Assembly (NCBI GenBank): GCA_029747015.1
Contig: JAKOGI010002432.1
Location: forward strand, 45,001-109,000
Origin: Carnegiea gigantea
Taxonomy: Eukaryota > Streptophyta > Magnoliopsida > Caryophyllales > Cactaceae
Direction of reading: 5' to 3'
DNA: 64,000 nt
Part shown: positions 12,656-22,974 of the stretch, in pieces
Layout of the letters: each line of letters starts with the position of its first letter
Position numbering within the stretch: the first letter of the stretch is position 1
Notes under the pieces: generated by a model
Database searches by the model: none
What the model was told of the DNA's origin: nothing
Seen by the model: the letters and a program-made list of their open reading frames with translations, nothing else
Position numbers and translations under genes: made by a program

Positions 12656-13630
12656 GCTAAAGGTGGTTTAGACCTGTTTAATTGCCTTGGGTTTTAAGTT
12701 TAGGAAGTTAGCTTTCCAATAAAGCAAATTTCAAGTCATTTGGACTTCATTTGCCCATCCAACTCAGCCCTTGAAGTCAAGCTATCCAATCTGCCCAGAA
12801 CATCCATTTCAGTACCCGGTTTTGATGTTCCATTTTCTCTATCATTAGATGAACTTTGGAACTATCAAATCCACTTTTTGAAATCCTTTTGAAGTGTACT
12901 GAAAGGCCAGCAAAAGAGTTGGAAGTCAAATCCTTGGTTGGGGTTTCAAAAGCAAGCAAGTTCTCTAGAGGTACAGGCTGATGGCAGCAGATATATCCTT
13001 GCCTTTTTCAGGGGGTAACTTTCCAACGGCTGGGAGTTTGGAGCTGCAAGAGGCCTTTCTGGAAACTAGACTTGCAGAGCTTTCTCCCAGCGTTTGAATC
13101 ATCCCATTTGGAAAAGTATTTTGGAAGTTATGCCCATTTGAAGTTGGTGCTGCAGTTCTGAAAAGCACTGGCAGCTTTTACTTTTTGCTTTTGTACTTGT
13201 TGCTTTTTGGTCCCCCCTTTCCCTTGTCCTTTTGGCCGGTTGTTTGGCCTTAGTTTTCATGGTTTTTTTGCTGATTGTAAGGCCTATAAGTAGGGGAAGA
13301 ACCTCAGCATGTAAGGCAACTTATGAATGAATGCATTTGGGTTGAGTTTAAAACTCCCTTGTTTCTCTCTCTACTCTTGCTTATCACTAGCCTAGCTCCC
13401 TAGTGTGGTGTTCAAGGGTCCTTAAAGATCATTTGAGTGGTGATATCTTATCTCACTTGATCCTTAAGGAGAGCTCTAAGTGAACTTGGTGGTGATATCT
13501 TATCCAAGTAAGCTTAGTTTATCTCTTCATCCCATTGTTGCTTGCAAACCCATCTTCTCTTCACTTCCACTTGCTTCACTACTTGAGATCCCTTCTTTGA
13601 TCTTCATTTCAAGGTCTTAGAAGTGCATCA
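12490..13630 (+). repeat. 3' LTR of the CRM-like element
   Basis: Same length and ends as the 5' LTR, with scattered substitutions and compensating single-base indels (for example near 13074 and 13262). It is followed at once by the target duplicate CACTC. Confidence 0.92.
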
Positions 13631-13877
13631 CACTCCCTCACAGTGGATTGTTTGTGCTCGTCGCCGTCAGTGGTTTTTTTCCGCATTGGGTTTCCACATA
13701 AATCTGTGTTCTTTATTGTTCTTGTTATCGTTGTTTACTTTTGAATATTATTGTTCATCCTAACGCTTCCACTATTAGTTTGCTCTAATTTCTAACAGGC
13801 CATATGCCATTAGGGAACAAGTTCGTTCTAAGATGTACTGTTGATCACATTACAGGGGAAGAATATCCCAAATACAT

Positions 13878-14106
13878 GGTACAGTATCAACCTAAAGAAG
13901 TACTTCATTTAAAAAGTTGCTCTCCCATGTTTGTTGTTTCTTCTCTTTCACCCTTTTCTTGTTTTAGACTCTCATAACCCAATCGTACAGTAGGGACTTT
14001 TTATAGTCAATGAATATTTTACTATCTAGCCCCGAAAACACAGCTGTTATAATTCTCACTTATTGATAAGTTCAGAGGCGGGGCCATTGGTCGTCCCTTG
14101 TATCTT
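13878..14106. other. Non-coding spacer after the Tat pol fragment
   Basis: Probably the 3' untranslated region of the old gypsy element. No motif recognised. Confidence 0.35.
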
Positions 14107-14360
14107 TAGCTACCAAAGGGTTGAAGGTCGCAAAAGCATGAACATAGGCCTTACTTTACCACCCCCTCTCCCCAAGGGCTAAGGGCCACTAAGCATGGTC
14201 ATAGGCCTTCTGCTATACCTTTAGCCCACAAGGGGCTAAGGGCTATAAAGCACTACCATAAGCTATTCCACTACAACCTTAGCTCCCAAAGGGTAAAGGT
14301 TGTTAAAGCACGACCATAGCTTATCCGCTATACCTTTAGCCTATAGGGAGCAGAGTTAGC
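14107..14360. repeat. Degenerate minisatellite, about 58-bp unit, 4 to 4.5 copies
   Basis: Units begin TAGC(C/T) followed by an ACAAGGGGCTAAGGGC-like core, then AAGCA, CATAGGC-like and CTATACCTT-like blocks. Four units can be lined up by eye with 25-35% divergence. The position after a Tat pol end is notable because 3' UTRs of Tat elements are known for tandem repeats. Confidence 0.7.
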
Positions 14361-14599
14361 GATGTCATAAAACTTGCTTGTTGTTAAGTTTTGGGGTAAG
14401 GAGCACGTCCCTCATGGCCGGTAAATTGAACTATGCAAGAGCAGAGTAAAAACTTAAACAACAAGCAACAAAGTAGATGTGTAATATGCCAGAAAGGAAT
14501 GCTTTTCATTGAAAAGAAAGTTCTTACAAAGGAAGACCAAAAAGGTGCATAAAAATAGAGAAAGAGCACATCAAAGAGCAAGCAAAAAGAAAGATGTGG

Positions 14600-15410
14600 T
14601 CCTAGACAGCAGGGCCTTTATCATCACTGGCCATGTTTGCAAGGTCGTCCCCCTGTCAAGGAACGGTGTGGTCTGGGTTGCCTAGATCCTCATCCCTAGG
14701 GTTCTCGTACTGGAAGATGACCTGGTCCGCATTTTGGTCAGAGAGATGAGCGCGGCTTCAGTCTTCGACATACTAGACCCATGAGTCGAAGTAACGTATC
14801 TAACTCTGGAACTCCAGGGCGAGAGTCTCGATGAACTTGCGGAAGAATTCCTTCCGTTCGTTCAGACCATGCTCGTACCCTTGACGACTGGCCTCCTCAG
14901 CCTTATCTTGGAAGCAATCTTCTTAGCCTTGCCTGTATGTCTAGATCCTCGAGTTCGCAGTGGAGCTCCTACTTCTCCTTTTCCCATTCATACTTCTTCG
15001 TCTTCAGTTTTTCATAGTGTCGTTTGTACTTAGCGGTAGAGTCCTATGCTCTCTTCTAATCCTCCCTGACGACATGTATTTTCCCCTTAAGGTGACAAAC
15101 AGTGGGCACCATTCTCATGGCCTTGAGGGTTCGAGCAAAGGCCTATACAAAAATCTATCAAAAAGATTAGAGAACACATAAAAGGCTAAAACTAAGTGAT
15201 CCTGCAAGAATAGGCGAAATTACCTCAACGACAGCCACCTGCTCCTCAGTGACTAATTGAGCATCTGGCAAGGGTAATGGTGCTAGATCCCAAGACCGAG
15301 CAAACCTCTCCATAAGCTCAGACTTGACTTGAGGTTCAGACTTCTTAAAGTTGATGGGTCCAGCAAACCTACAGGAAGACGCCTGTAGGACCTGTTGGCA
15401 GGTCATCTAC
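14600..15410 (-). pseudogene. Antisense coiled-coil ORF remnant of a Tat-type element, with intron-like gap
   Basis: Read from right to left, a first exon-like piece (about 15406-15222) encodes FAGPINFKKSEPQVK and ends AVVEV at a GT. A possible intron runs to an AG at about 15146. A second piece continues AFARTLKAMRMVP, then KYKRHYEKLKTKKYEWEKEK and, after a frame change, QGYEHGLNERKEFFRKFIE. The second part is rich in K, E, R and L like a coiled coil and has several stops. Tat-lineage elements are known to carry additional ORFs on the opposite strand between pol and the 3' LTR; position and orientation fit that. Function is unknown, and similarity to a named family was not established. It is clearly non-functional. 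Confidence 0.45.
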
Positions 15411-15479
15411 CAACTTTAGGAGAGTCCTCCATAAACTATTTTACGAAGCAATGGTCACTTGCTCACTGAGCAAAATGTA

Positions 15480-16230
15480 TCAAAAAAAAAAAATTCCTAT
15501 TATAAAGTGATTATTGCTCCATCCTACATGCACTGAACATTGTTCTATTATATACTGAACATTGTTATATTCTACCCTGTTATTCTGCACTATTATTCTA
15601 AACTTTTTCCCTGTTTTCAACATTTGTTTATTTTTTAAAAAATGTATTCCATTAGTTAGAGTCTACTTTTCAACCAAATTTTGTCCACCAAAACCTATGT
15701 ACTAAGAAATGATTTATTGTTCACAAAAAAGTACTCTATTTTATACCTTCCTGACCTTTGTTATTCTTTTTAACGTTTGGTTGGTTTTAGGTTTTAAAAA
15801 AAAAAAATTCCTACGGTGGAGTAAATATTATTCCATCATACATTATACAATGTTCTATTATACACTAAAACCCATTATATTTTACAATGGCTTCCTAACT
15901 TTTTTCACTTTTTGCAACATTTGCATAGTTTTCTTTTCTTTAAAAAAAAGTTATATTGTCCAGTAAATATTATTCTATCATACATTAAATACTACATTAT
16001 TACACACTAAACACTATTATATTCTACGCTAAATTTCTAATTATTTGGGGACATTTGCTTTTTTAAAAATATATTTTATTATACAAATTCCTAATTAACT
16101 CTTTTTCAAGATTTGCTTACTCTTACTTCTTTTTAAAAAATATTATATTGTATGCTAAATATTGTTCCATTGTAAAACTAAACACTTTGATATTAGACAC
16201 TAAACGCTGTTATATTTTATCTAAACATTG
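15480..16230. repeat. AT-rich degenerate tandem repeat, unit about 150-170 bp
   Basis: Words such as CATTGTTCTATTATA, ACTAAACACTGTTATATT-like and TTTGCAACATTTG-like blocks recur in the same order about four times. Homopolymer A/T runs mark the unit borders near 15482, 15797, 15941 and 16130. Confidence 0.6.
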
Positions 16231-16889
16231 GAAGGAAAAATTTTGAAGTATTTTTGTAATTAAAATAAGTTTTGTCCATCTAAAACTAATGAAATATTAA
16301 TACTAGATGTGTTTGGTAAAAGAGATTAAACAAGTTCAACGTCCCTTCCCAAAGCAAAACCAAAAAAAGCGACAGAGACAAGTAAAACTAAAAAACAACA
16401 AAGAGATATGTAAAATGTTTGGAGAAGGATTCAAGCCTTTAGCCAATGCTCTGGTAATCCCACACCCCTACCAATACATCACTTGCGTATCTTTGCTATT
16501 TGCTCTGACCAAAAATTTATAAATATTTAAGACTAGAATAAAAGTTGCGAGCTGTGCGAGCAGCGCCGCGAGCGCATTTGTACTAGGTAGTGAGGCGTGT
16601 ACACAGCTTTTGTATCTGAGCTTGTACAGTATAGTTTCCCCTCTTTTCTGATTCGTTCTAGAAATCCGTTCAATTATGATTGACACAACCTTCTTTTGAT
16701 TTTACATGCTCACTTTTTATCAACTATGACTAACACAGCCTCCTCTCTTTTCTCAGTGGTTACATGCGACCAAATGCTTTGATTTTATTTGTTTGCTACT
16801 ATTTCTGGTGATCTCTTGGTGAAAGGGTGTGATTTAAATCATTCCTATCAAATATGAGACCGACTTCATATGTGGTTTCTTATTGCTAG
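16231..16889. other. Spacer before the copia remnant
   Basis: No gene recognised. The segment 16634-16724 is repeated downstream at 21605-21694. A short ORF at 16307-16522 has no recognisable motif. Confidence 0.35.
16634..16724 (+). repeat. Direct repeat flanking the copia remnant, copy 1
   Basis: Shares TTTTGATTTTACATGCTCAC and the preceding CATTCAATTATGA-type words with 21605-21694. It could be the end of a decayed LTR of the copia element in between, but no clear LTR start was found for it. Confidence 0.55.
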
Positions 16890-19800
16890 TCTGGCAAAGA
16901 ATATGGAATTGAGATGCAAACTCACCAATCTTAATAAGTAGAAAACCCTGTTTATGGAAGCATATCTTCATAAAATGAAAGATATTGATCGTTGCCATTA
17001 ATTCCCCTTTAATGGACCAAGAGTTGATTCAATATAACGTTGATGGTTTGGATGAGGATTATAAGACCTTCATTACTGCTGCTACACAATTTGGGGGTAC
17101 TTTATTTTTGATGATTTTCATAACAAATTGATTATATATGAACCATGAATCTTGCATATCCAGGAGGGTGCTTCATCTATTACTACTCATCAGGCTGTTG
17201 CACTGTTACTTCAATTAACCTTGATTCCCGATATGTGGTTCCTCTAATAATCCTCCATCTTTCGGTGGACACCAAAACAACAATTGGCAAGGCCGTGGTA
17301 ATAATTGAAGAGGTGGCCGTAATAATCGTGGTCATAGGGCCTGTGTAGCTATTTACATAGTGGTCGTCAAGGTAGCAATCATCAGGGACATTAGCAACAT
17401 GCTACTAGGGAAAAGAATATAATTGCATCATGTATATCCTCTACTTATAGCTCTTGTGTTGTTCTAGCTTCCTTATGTACTTCGGATTAATCATGTTCTC
17501 CCCCTACTTTATGTCCCAACGAGTCTCCCCTTACCATCAAGGTAATGTGTTTTTCTACACTTCGCTGTTAGTAACATAAATTGTCTCCCTTGTCCAAACT
17601 AGGTTTCATCATTGGTTATGTTTCCAATTATAAAGGGTATTGGTGTCTGGACCCAACTATAGGTCAAGTCTAGACCCAACTATAGGTCGTGTCTATCTTA
17701 GTTGTCATCTTCTATTCCATGAGGATGTCGTTCCTTATTTTGAACTTCAACAGCCTACGTCTAGATCCCACAACATTTCCCCTTTAGATTTAGTTATTCT
17801 TAGTCACCGTTTCGTTTAGCCCAATCTCAACCTCAGACTTTCCTTGTTGTCCCTATCTTTATGTCTCCTAGTTCAAGTTTGTTTGTCCCCCTCTTCCTTA
17901 GGACAATACGTAAATGCGACCTCCGACTTGGTCTCGTTTGACTCCTTGCTGAGTCTTGTTCAACGGACGGTTTATTCTCCCTCCCTTGAACCTAGTTCAT
18001 TTACTCCCTCTTTTAAGCCTAGTCTCTCCCACTCTTCTGTGTCTCATGACTGTCCCTTCTACCATACTTCTGTCCTTCCGCTCTCTTCCACTTCCATTGC
18101 GCTCCCTTCGCGCTATCCCATGCAAACTCGATCTCTCTCTAGCATTACTAAACCACCCCGTCCTGCCCTTACATACTCAGTGTTAAGAGTCCGAACCAAC
18201 CTCATGTACACAAGCTCCTAAAGATGAAACATAGAAAATGGCTATGGCTGAAGAGTTTAATGCACCTGTTTGAAATGACACTTGACGCCTCGTTCCGTAC
18301 CATGATGACATGAACCTGTTAAGCTGTAGGTGGGTTTATCGTATTAAATATAATTCTAATGGGTCTATTGATCATCTGAAGGTGTGTTTAGTTATCAGAT
18401 GGGCAACTTAATGGGTTAGATTATAATGAGACTTTCAGTCCTGTTGTGAATTCCACCACTATTCATATTGTCCACATATGGTTGGGTTATCCACGAGCTC
18501 AATGTGAAGAATGTCTTTCTCCTTGGTGATCTTCGCAAAGATGTTTATATAACCCAACCACAGGGATTTGTTCACCCAGATTTTCCTACCTATGTTTGTA
18601 AGTTGAACAAGTCTCTTTACATTCTAAAACATGTCCCTGAGCCTGGTTTCCTAAGTTCAGCAACTATCTTCTATCCTCGGGCTTTACATGTAGCTGCACT
18701 AACTCTTCCATGTTATTTATTTGCAAGTCCAATACTTTACTCATCCTCCTTCTTATGTGGATGATATTATATTCACCGACAGTTCACATACTCTTCTTCA
18801 TCACATTATTTGCCTTCTTTCTACTTAGTTTCTCATGAAGTGTCTTAGGGACCTTTCATTACTTTCTGGGGGGTTAGATGTGTGGACTCTAGACATATTT
18901 TTTTTCCTTTCATAGTCTAAATATGTTCATGATCTTCTTACCAAATTCAATATTCACAGACTCAAACCTGTTTGCACAATGCTTCCTTCTCGGACTACGT
19001 TATCATTTACTGACGGGGACTTACTCTTTGATCCTATTGAATACCAGAGGATGGTAGGGCTTCATAATACCTTACTATGATTAGACTTGATATATCCTAT
19101 AAGGTGAAATCTTGTCTCTTAATTTATGCATGCTCCTCGTACTACTCACTGTTAATGATCCAGAGAATTTTCTGTTACTTGCAGGGGCACCATTGATCAT
19201 GGTCTTACCCTCAAGAAAGTAAAAAAAATTGCGTATGGGGTTAGCATATTTTGATGCTGGTTGGGTGGGCTCCCCTGATAGTTGTTGCTCTACTACAAGC
19301 TATGCCATTTTCCTAGGTCTTAATCTGGACACTTGGTATTCCAAGTAGCAGCCTAATGTTTCCAAGTCCTCCACTGAAGTTGACTATCATGTCATTACTT
19401 ACATAGTTACTGAGACCCTTTGGAAATGCTATGTCTTAGCTAAGTTGGGTGCTGTTTTTTGTGATCCTGTGCAAGTTCTGTGTGATAATATCTCTGCCAC
19501 TTATATTACTCCCAGTCAGGGGCGAATCTCTTTGTATGGGAGGGGTGTCAATGGATACCCTTTCCCCAAAAAAAATTCTAATAAGATATTTTTAATGGGG
19601 TTAAATCAGTATATGCGGACACCCCTAAATTGGATCCAAAAAATTACAGGCACTTTTTAAATATATTCAACCTACGTATTGATATTTTTAATTTATTTAA
19701 ATATTAAAAGTACAGTTATAAAGTTGAAATTTGATAAGAAAGTGAAATAAAATTAAATGTACCCAAATCCAAAATTTGCACTCTCCCTCCTATCTTATGT

Positions 19801-20656
19801 AGAGCTCAGACTTTTAATTTAATCTAATTCTAATTTCTTTAATTTTTTTATTTTTATTATTTAATTTTTCTACGATTTAGTTGCAATATGTTCTTAGGGC
19901 AGACCTTTCTTTAACTTGGCATAAATGATTGATTTGAACTTGATGCTATTTTTTTTTTCATTTTGGTGCGATTAATTGGTACAGATTACTTTTTGTAGTT
20001 GTATTTTGTGTTTGACATGTTCACTTCATGTCTCTTTTTTTTTTTTTTTTTGATTTTATTGCTTTGTGCTGATGATTTGTTTTTTGTAACAAATGATTTT
20101 AGTAAATGGTAGGTAATCATAACATTCTGCGATTTTGGTACAATCTACGTGTCAAATTGAAAATACGAAAAATCACAAAAAACAAGCGTAGTAGTAGAGG
20201 TATCAATGTTTTTGTTCTTTGGAATAAAAAAAGTTGGGTACATTATTATTACTTGTCAATTTCTACTGGTGTAGAAATGCGAGACGGAATGTTTGTTTTA
20301 AAAGAAGAGATGAAATATTTGTATAAAATAGACTGCCATAGTATATATTACGTAATGTCTTTTTTTCTATTGATATTGTGCAATGGTAATGACGTTAATA
20401 GATAGACACCTCCGTTCTAAGCGTCTAGATCCGCCACTGCTCTCAATGCCGTGCTTCATGATTATAGCAAACACATCAAACTGGACTATCATCTTGTTTG
20501 TGAATGGGTCACCCATGGTGATTTAGTAGTCCATTATGTTCAAACGCAGCATCAACTAGCAGACATTCTTATGAAATCAGTTCCTATACTTTTGTTTTTA
20601 AAGTGTATTTTGCTTGTGGACCCCCTATCCAAATTCAGCAGGCGTAAGGGGGGATA
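16890..20656 (+). pseudogene. Decayed Ty1/copia gag-pol, interrupted by a hAT-like element
   Basis: Fragments of a copia polyprotein occur in order with many stops and frame changes. Gag: LRCKLTNLNK, EAYLHKMKDIDRC and LIQYNVDGLDEDYKTF (16.9-17.1 kb). A glycine/arginine/asparagine-rich gag tail follows near 17.3 kb. The integrase C-terminal region (TIGRVYLSCHLLFHEDVVPY, 17.66-17.75 kb) and the spacer PMQTRSLSS (about 18.12 kb) come next. Reverse transcriptase: VKNVFLLGDLRKDVY (18.5 kb), YVDDIIFT (about 18.75 kb) and SKYVHDLLTKFN. RNase H: KLGAVFCDPVQVLCDNISAT, resumed after the insertion as HDYSKHIKLDYHLVCEW and HQLADILMKS. The integrase catalytic core and protease appear deleted. The frame ends at about 20656 in a purine-rich tract. 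The copia lineage was not determined. Confidence 0.8.
19517..20439. mobile_element. hAT-like non-autonomous DNA transposon, 923 bp
   Basis: Ends are CAGGGGCGAATCT and, reverse-complemented, CAGTGGCGGATCT, the TIR style of plant hAT elements. The flanks CTCCCAGT (19509-19516) and CTCTCAAT (20440-20447) are 8-bp duplicates with two differences, each explained by one transition from a common CTCCCAAT. Removing the insert and one duplicate restores the copia RNase H frame. No transposase is present; a 99-codon ORF inside (20106-20405) has no recognised motif. Confidence 0.8.
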
Positions 20657-20660
20657 AATA
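20642..20660 (+). promoter_or_regulatory. Probable polypurine tract of the copia remnant
   Basis: GCGTAAGGGGGGATAAATA directly follows the end of the RNase H frame. A 3' LTR should begin near 20661, but no matching 5' LTR was identified. Confidence 0.5.
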
Positions 20661-22923
20661 TGCAATTTTTATTGGAACAATTCATGTATAAATACGTACC
20701 TAGGGCTCTCTAGTTTGTAGAGCCAATCATTCACTTAAACGGCTTCTCATGAACGAACATATAATCCAATCCATGTCTTGCTGCTAAACCTTTAGCAATC
20801 TAATGCATGCATCAAAACACTGTAATTTCCAAACTAAGTTGCTGTGTTGTTTGAGAGAAAAATATGATGAATATGATACTGGATGCAAGAGGAAATTATA
20901 AATGGTATCACTTTTCTTGAGACTTGTTTGCTATACAACAAGCAATCTTAGATACAAGATGCTCAGGAAGCAAGTACGTATAGATGTTCAAGTATTCTCA
21001 AGGTTAAACAAGAGGGGCGCAACAGTTGTACTCAAATATTGTAGTTTTTCGTATCTCTCTCTTCTTCCTTTCATGGAATTATATTCTACCACTATCTCTA
21101 AGAGCTAGATAGAATTTGACGCTTTATTTTGGATGGAAGATGTGTCGGCAAACTTGTCCACAACTGGATCGATTAAGTGTTGGAAAACCAATACACGAGT
21201 TAGGTGAACACTCACAACCTCACCATGCAATACGCTCATTGAATGCCAATGGTAAATTTGCAAGGCATGACAAGCTACACGACCATGTAGCACCAGACAA
21301 TCAGATTGTGCGACACCACATTGACCATGTGGTTTCACGTGATCGAATTATATGTGTGCCTTTATGTGTATTCTTGGAATTGTTTCCCCAATAATCGATT
21401 GCCAATTAGAGAATGAGGAAAAAAAGAGATAAACCATTCAAGAAAACTAGGAGATTTGTACATAATAAAAGTTTCTTCAAATTTGAACTTTTACTTAGCG
21501 GATATAATTTCAATTAATCTAAATGTAATAATAGACAAGTCTATACACTATATATTCTTTTTGATTAATTGGATATAATTTTCATTAATATGGATGTAAT
21601 AGCCCTCTTTCCTCTTTCTTGGTTCTTTCTAGAATTCCATTCAATTATGACTGACATAACCTCCTTTTGATTTTACATGCTCACTTTTTATCAATTATTT
21701 CAATTTTAATAGTTGAGAATATGGTTTCATGACCCATGCAGGTTGTCTCTATCTATGTTGATGTTAATGGTGCACAGTATAACGCAAGAATGCCTAAGCT
21801 TTGTTCGATAAAACACTTTTGTAAACCAACACATCATAAATGGTTATCTAAAATCATCTTTGCCACTCCATTAGTGTTTTTTAATGATCCTTTTTAGCGT
21901 TGTTAAATTTTGTATAAATTACTTAAATAAAACAGTCATATATATATACAAGTTTAAATGAGGTTTCAACCCAAAACTAATTGACAATGGAAGAAGTAAT
22001 TCACAAGTCTATATACATATTCAAACCCTTTAATTTTATCAATGTGGAACAAATACTGCATTCATAACTCCCACAATCACCCCAAACACAAGGTTCCTTG
22101 TAACACGTGTTAATTGCTTCAAACTATTAAGCAAGCTTTCTTTCAAGTTAGATTAAACTGTCTAAAATTCAGCGTTTAGCTTCAAGTTCCAATTAACAAT
22201 CCCACCTATGTATTTGGGTAAAAGTCATGTACGCTTGTAAACATGACAGGTCTTTTGAATCATTCATATCCCTAGGTTATCGAATTCCATGAAGTCAACA
22301 ATGAAGGGCATGGAAGCTTCATTTCATCTGTCAAGCAAGCGATTTTATTTTCAAGATTATTGAAAATTTAGGTAGGGAAGAACCAATAACATTTATTCAA
22401 CTCCTCTCCTAACATAATTGAACGACCATCTCAAGCTTTATTTAGGCAAGCAAATAAGCACCACGCAATTTCGTTTGACTCGATCATGGATAGCAAGCAA
22501 CTCATTGCAAACAAATATACCAATAAGGACACGAAAACTCATCACAAAAGCCAGTGAAACTCGTTGTAGTAGGTATTTGCTACGAAAACTCATCACAATC
22601 CCACGTACGATTGGGTTGTATCTATAACTAGGTAAGATTTCTCGTCGTAATTTAGCCTTTTTGGACAGGATACAGCGCTTCATAATTTTGTCCTTTTTTG
22701 AGACGAGATAATAGGCTTGTCGTCATTGTGAGCTTTTTTGGGAAGAGGTATGCTTACTCATCGTGATTGTGATTAACCCTTCGCAAGCTACCATCCTTGT
22801 CCCCTTTATTACTCTTTTATGACAGGTCCTCTCTCTCATCATTATGCAATCGTTTCTTCGACAAACACTCTTCTTGTCACACCACCATGAAGTCATATTT
22901 ATTTGTCCACTATGATAAACAAC

Positions 22924-22927
<4 letters not shown>
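20661..22927. other. Unassigned repetitive spacer
   Basis: Possibly the decayed copia 3' LTR at first (20661-21694). The segment 21225-21345 carries weak CACG/CGTG palindromic words like those in other LTRs of the window. A splice-acceptor-like CATGCAG at about 21741 precedes a short open stretch (VVSIYVDVNGAQYNARMPK), too short to call. From 22440 to 22760 the words ACTCATCACAA and CTCGTCG recur, resembling transposon subterminal repeats. No gene supported. Confidence 0.35.
21605..21694 (+). repeat. Direct repeat flanking the copia remnant, copy 2
   Basis: Counterpart of 16634-16724, about 85% similar by eye, same orientation. Confidence 0.55.

Positions 22928-22968
<41 letters not shown>
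22928..22968. repeat. (TA)n microsatellite, left remnant
   Basis: An uninterrupted TA run ending at the left LTR of the Sirevirus-type element. It continues on the far side of that element at 32789. Confidence 0.95.

Positions 22969-22974
<6 letters not shown>

Larger units (their letters stand above)
6720..13630 (+). mobile_element. CRM-like chromovirus (Ty3/gypsy), nearly complete, 6911 bp
   Basis: Two LTRs of 1141 bp each (TGATG...CATCA) enclose a tRNA-iMet primer site, gag-protease, pol and a polypurine tract. A 5-bp duplication CACTC flanks it (6715-6719, 13631-13635). The LTRs differ at only a handful of positions by eye, so the insertion is recent. The terminal TGATG/CATCA and a pol frame that runs into the 3' LTR are features I associate with the CRM clade of chromoviruses; a distinct chromodomain or CR motif was not recognised, so clade placement is an inference. 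The element has two lesions: a frame change between gag and pol, and an in-frame TGA in integrase. Confidence 0.9.
6373..13797 (+). mobile_element. Copia solo LTR, split by a gypsy element
   Basis: The pieces 6373-6719 and 13636-13797 together form one LTR of about 500 bp beginning TGTTGG and ending CTAACA. It is flanked by the 5-bp duplication GGCCA (6368-6372 and 13798-13802). It is the same family as the LTRs of the copia element at 39323-41998: shared words include GGCTAGGGTTT, a TATA-type CCTATATAAAGGG (about 6519), GAGAGATTATAAGAGA and GCTCGTCGCCGTC. No internal region remains, so this is the product of LTR-LTR recombination. The CRM-like element at 6720-13630 entered it later. Confidence 0.85.
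2786..13877 (+). pseudogene. Tat-lineage gypsy pol tail (integrase C-terminal region), split by two insertions
   Basis: Three separated pieces (2786-2863, 6253-6372, 13803-about 13877) join into one reading frame when the CACTA element with one CGA and the solo LTR with one GGCCA are removed. Across the joins the frame reads EEALHKLRTTRLHDTSVKE, then RRTEALAKANEHDKLS and NWEGPYAIREQ. The K-L-x-x-N-W-E-G-P-Y block is the integrase C-terminal signature of Tat/Retand/Ogre-type plant gypsy pol. A TGA follows at about 13842-13844, with a shifted remnant (ITGEEYPKYM) after it. This is the oldest recognisable element in the left third of the window and was the landing site for both younger insertions. 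Its gag, RT and LTRs are not visible; the sequence at 2590-2660 could be related but I cannot prove it. Lineage assignment rests on this short block and on the downstream features. Confidence 0.6.

Noticed and set aside
14107..14360. CRISPR-like spaced repeats
   Set aside because: Units are contiguous and degenerate, with no unique spacers; the context is a plant retroelement.
20106..20405. 99-codon ORF as a possible small host gene
   Set aside because: It lies wholly inside the hAT-like insertion, has no recognised motif and is AT-rich.
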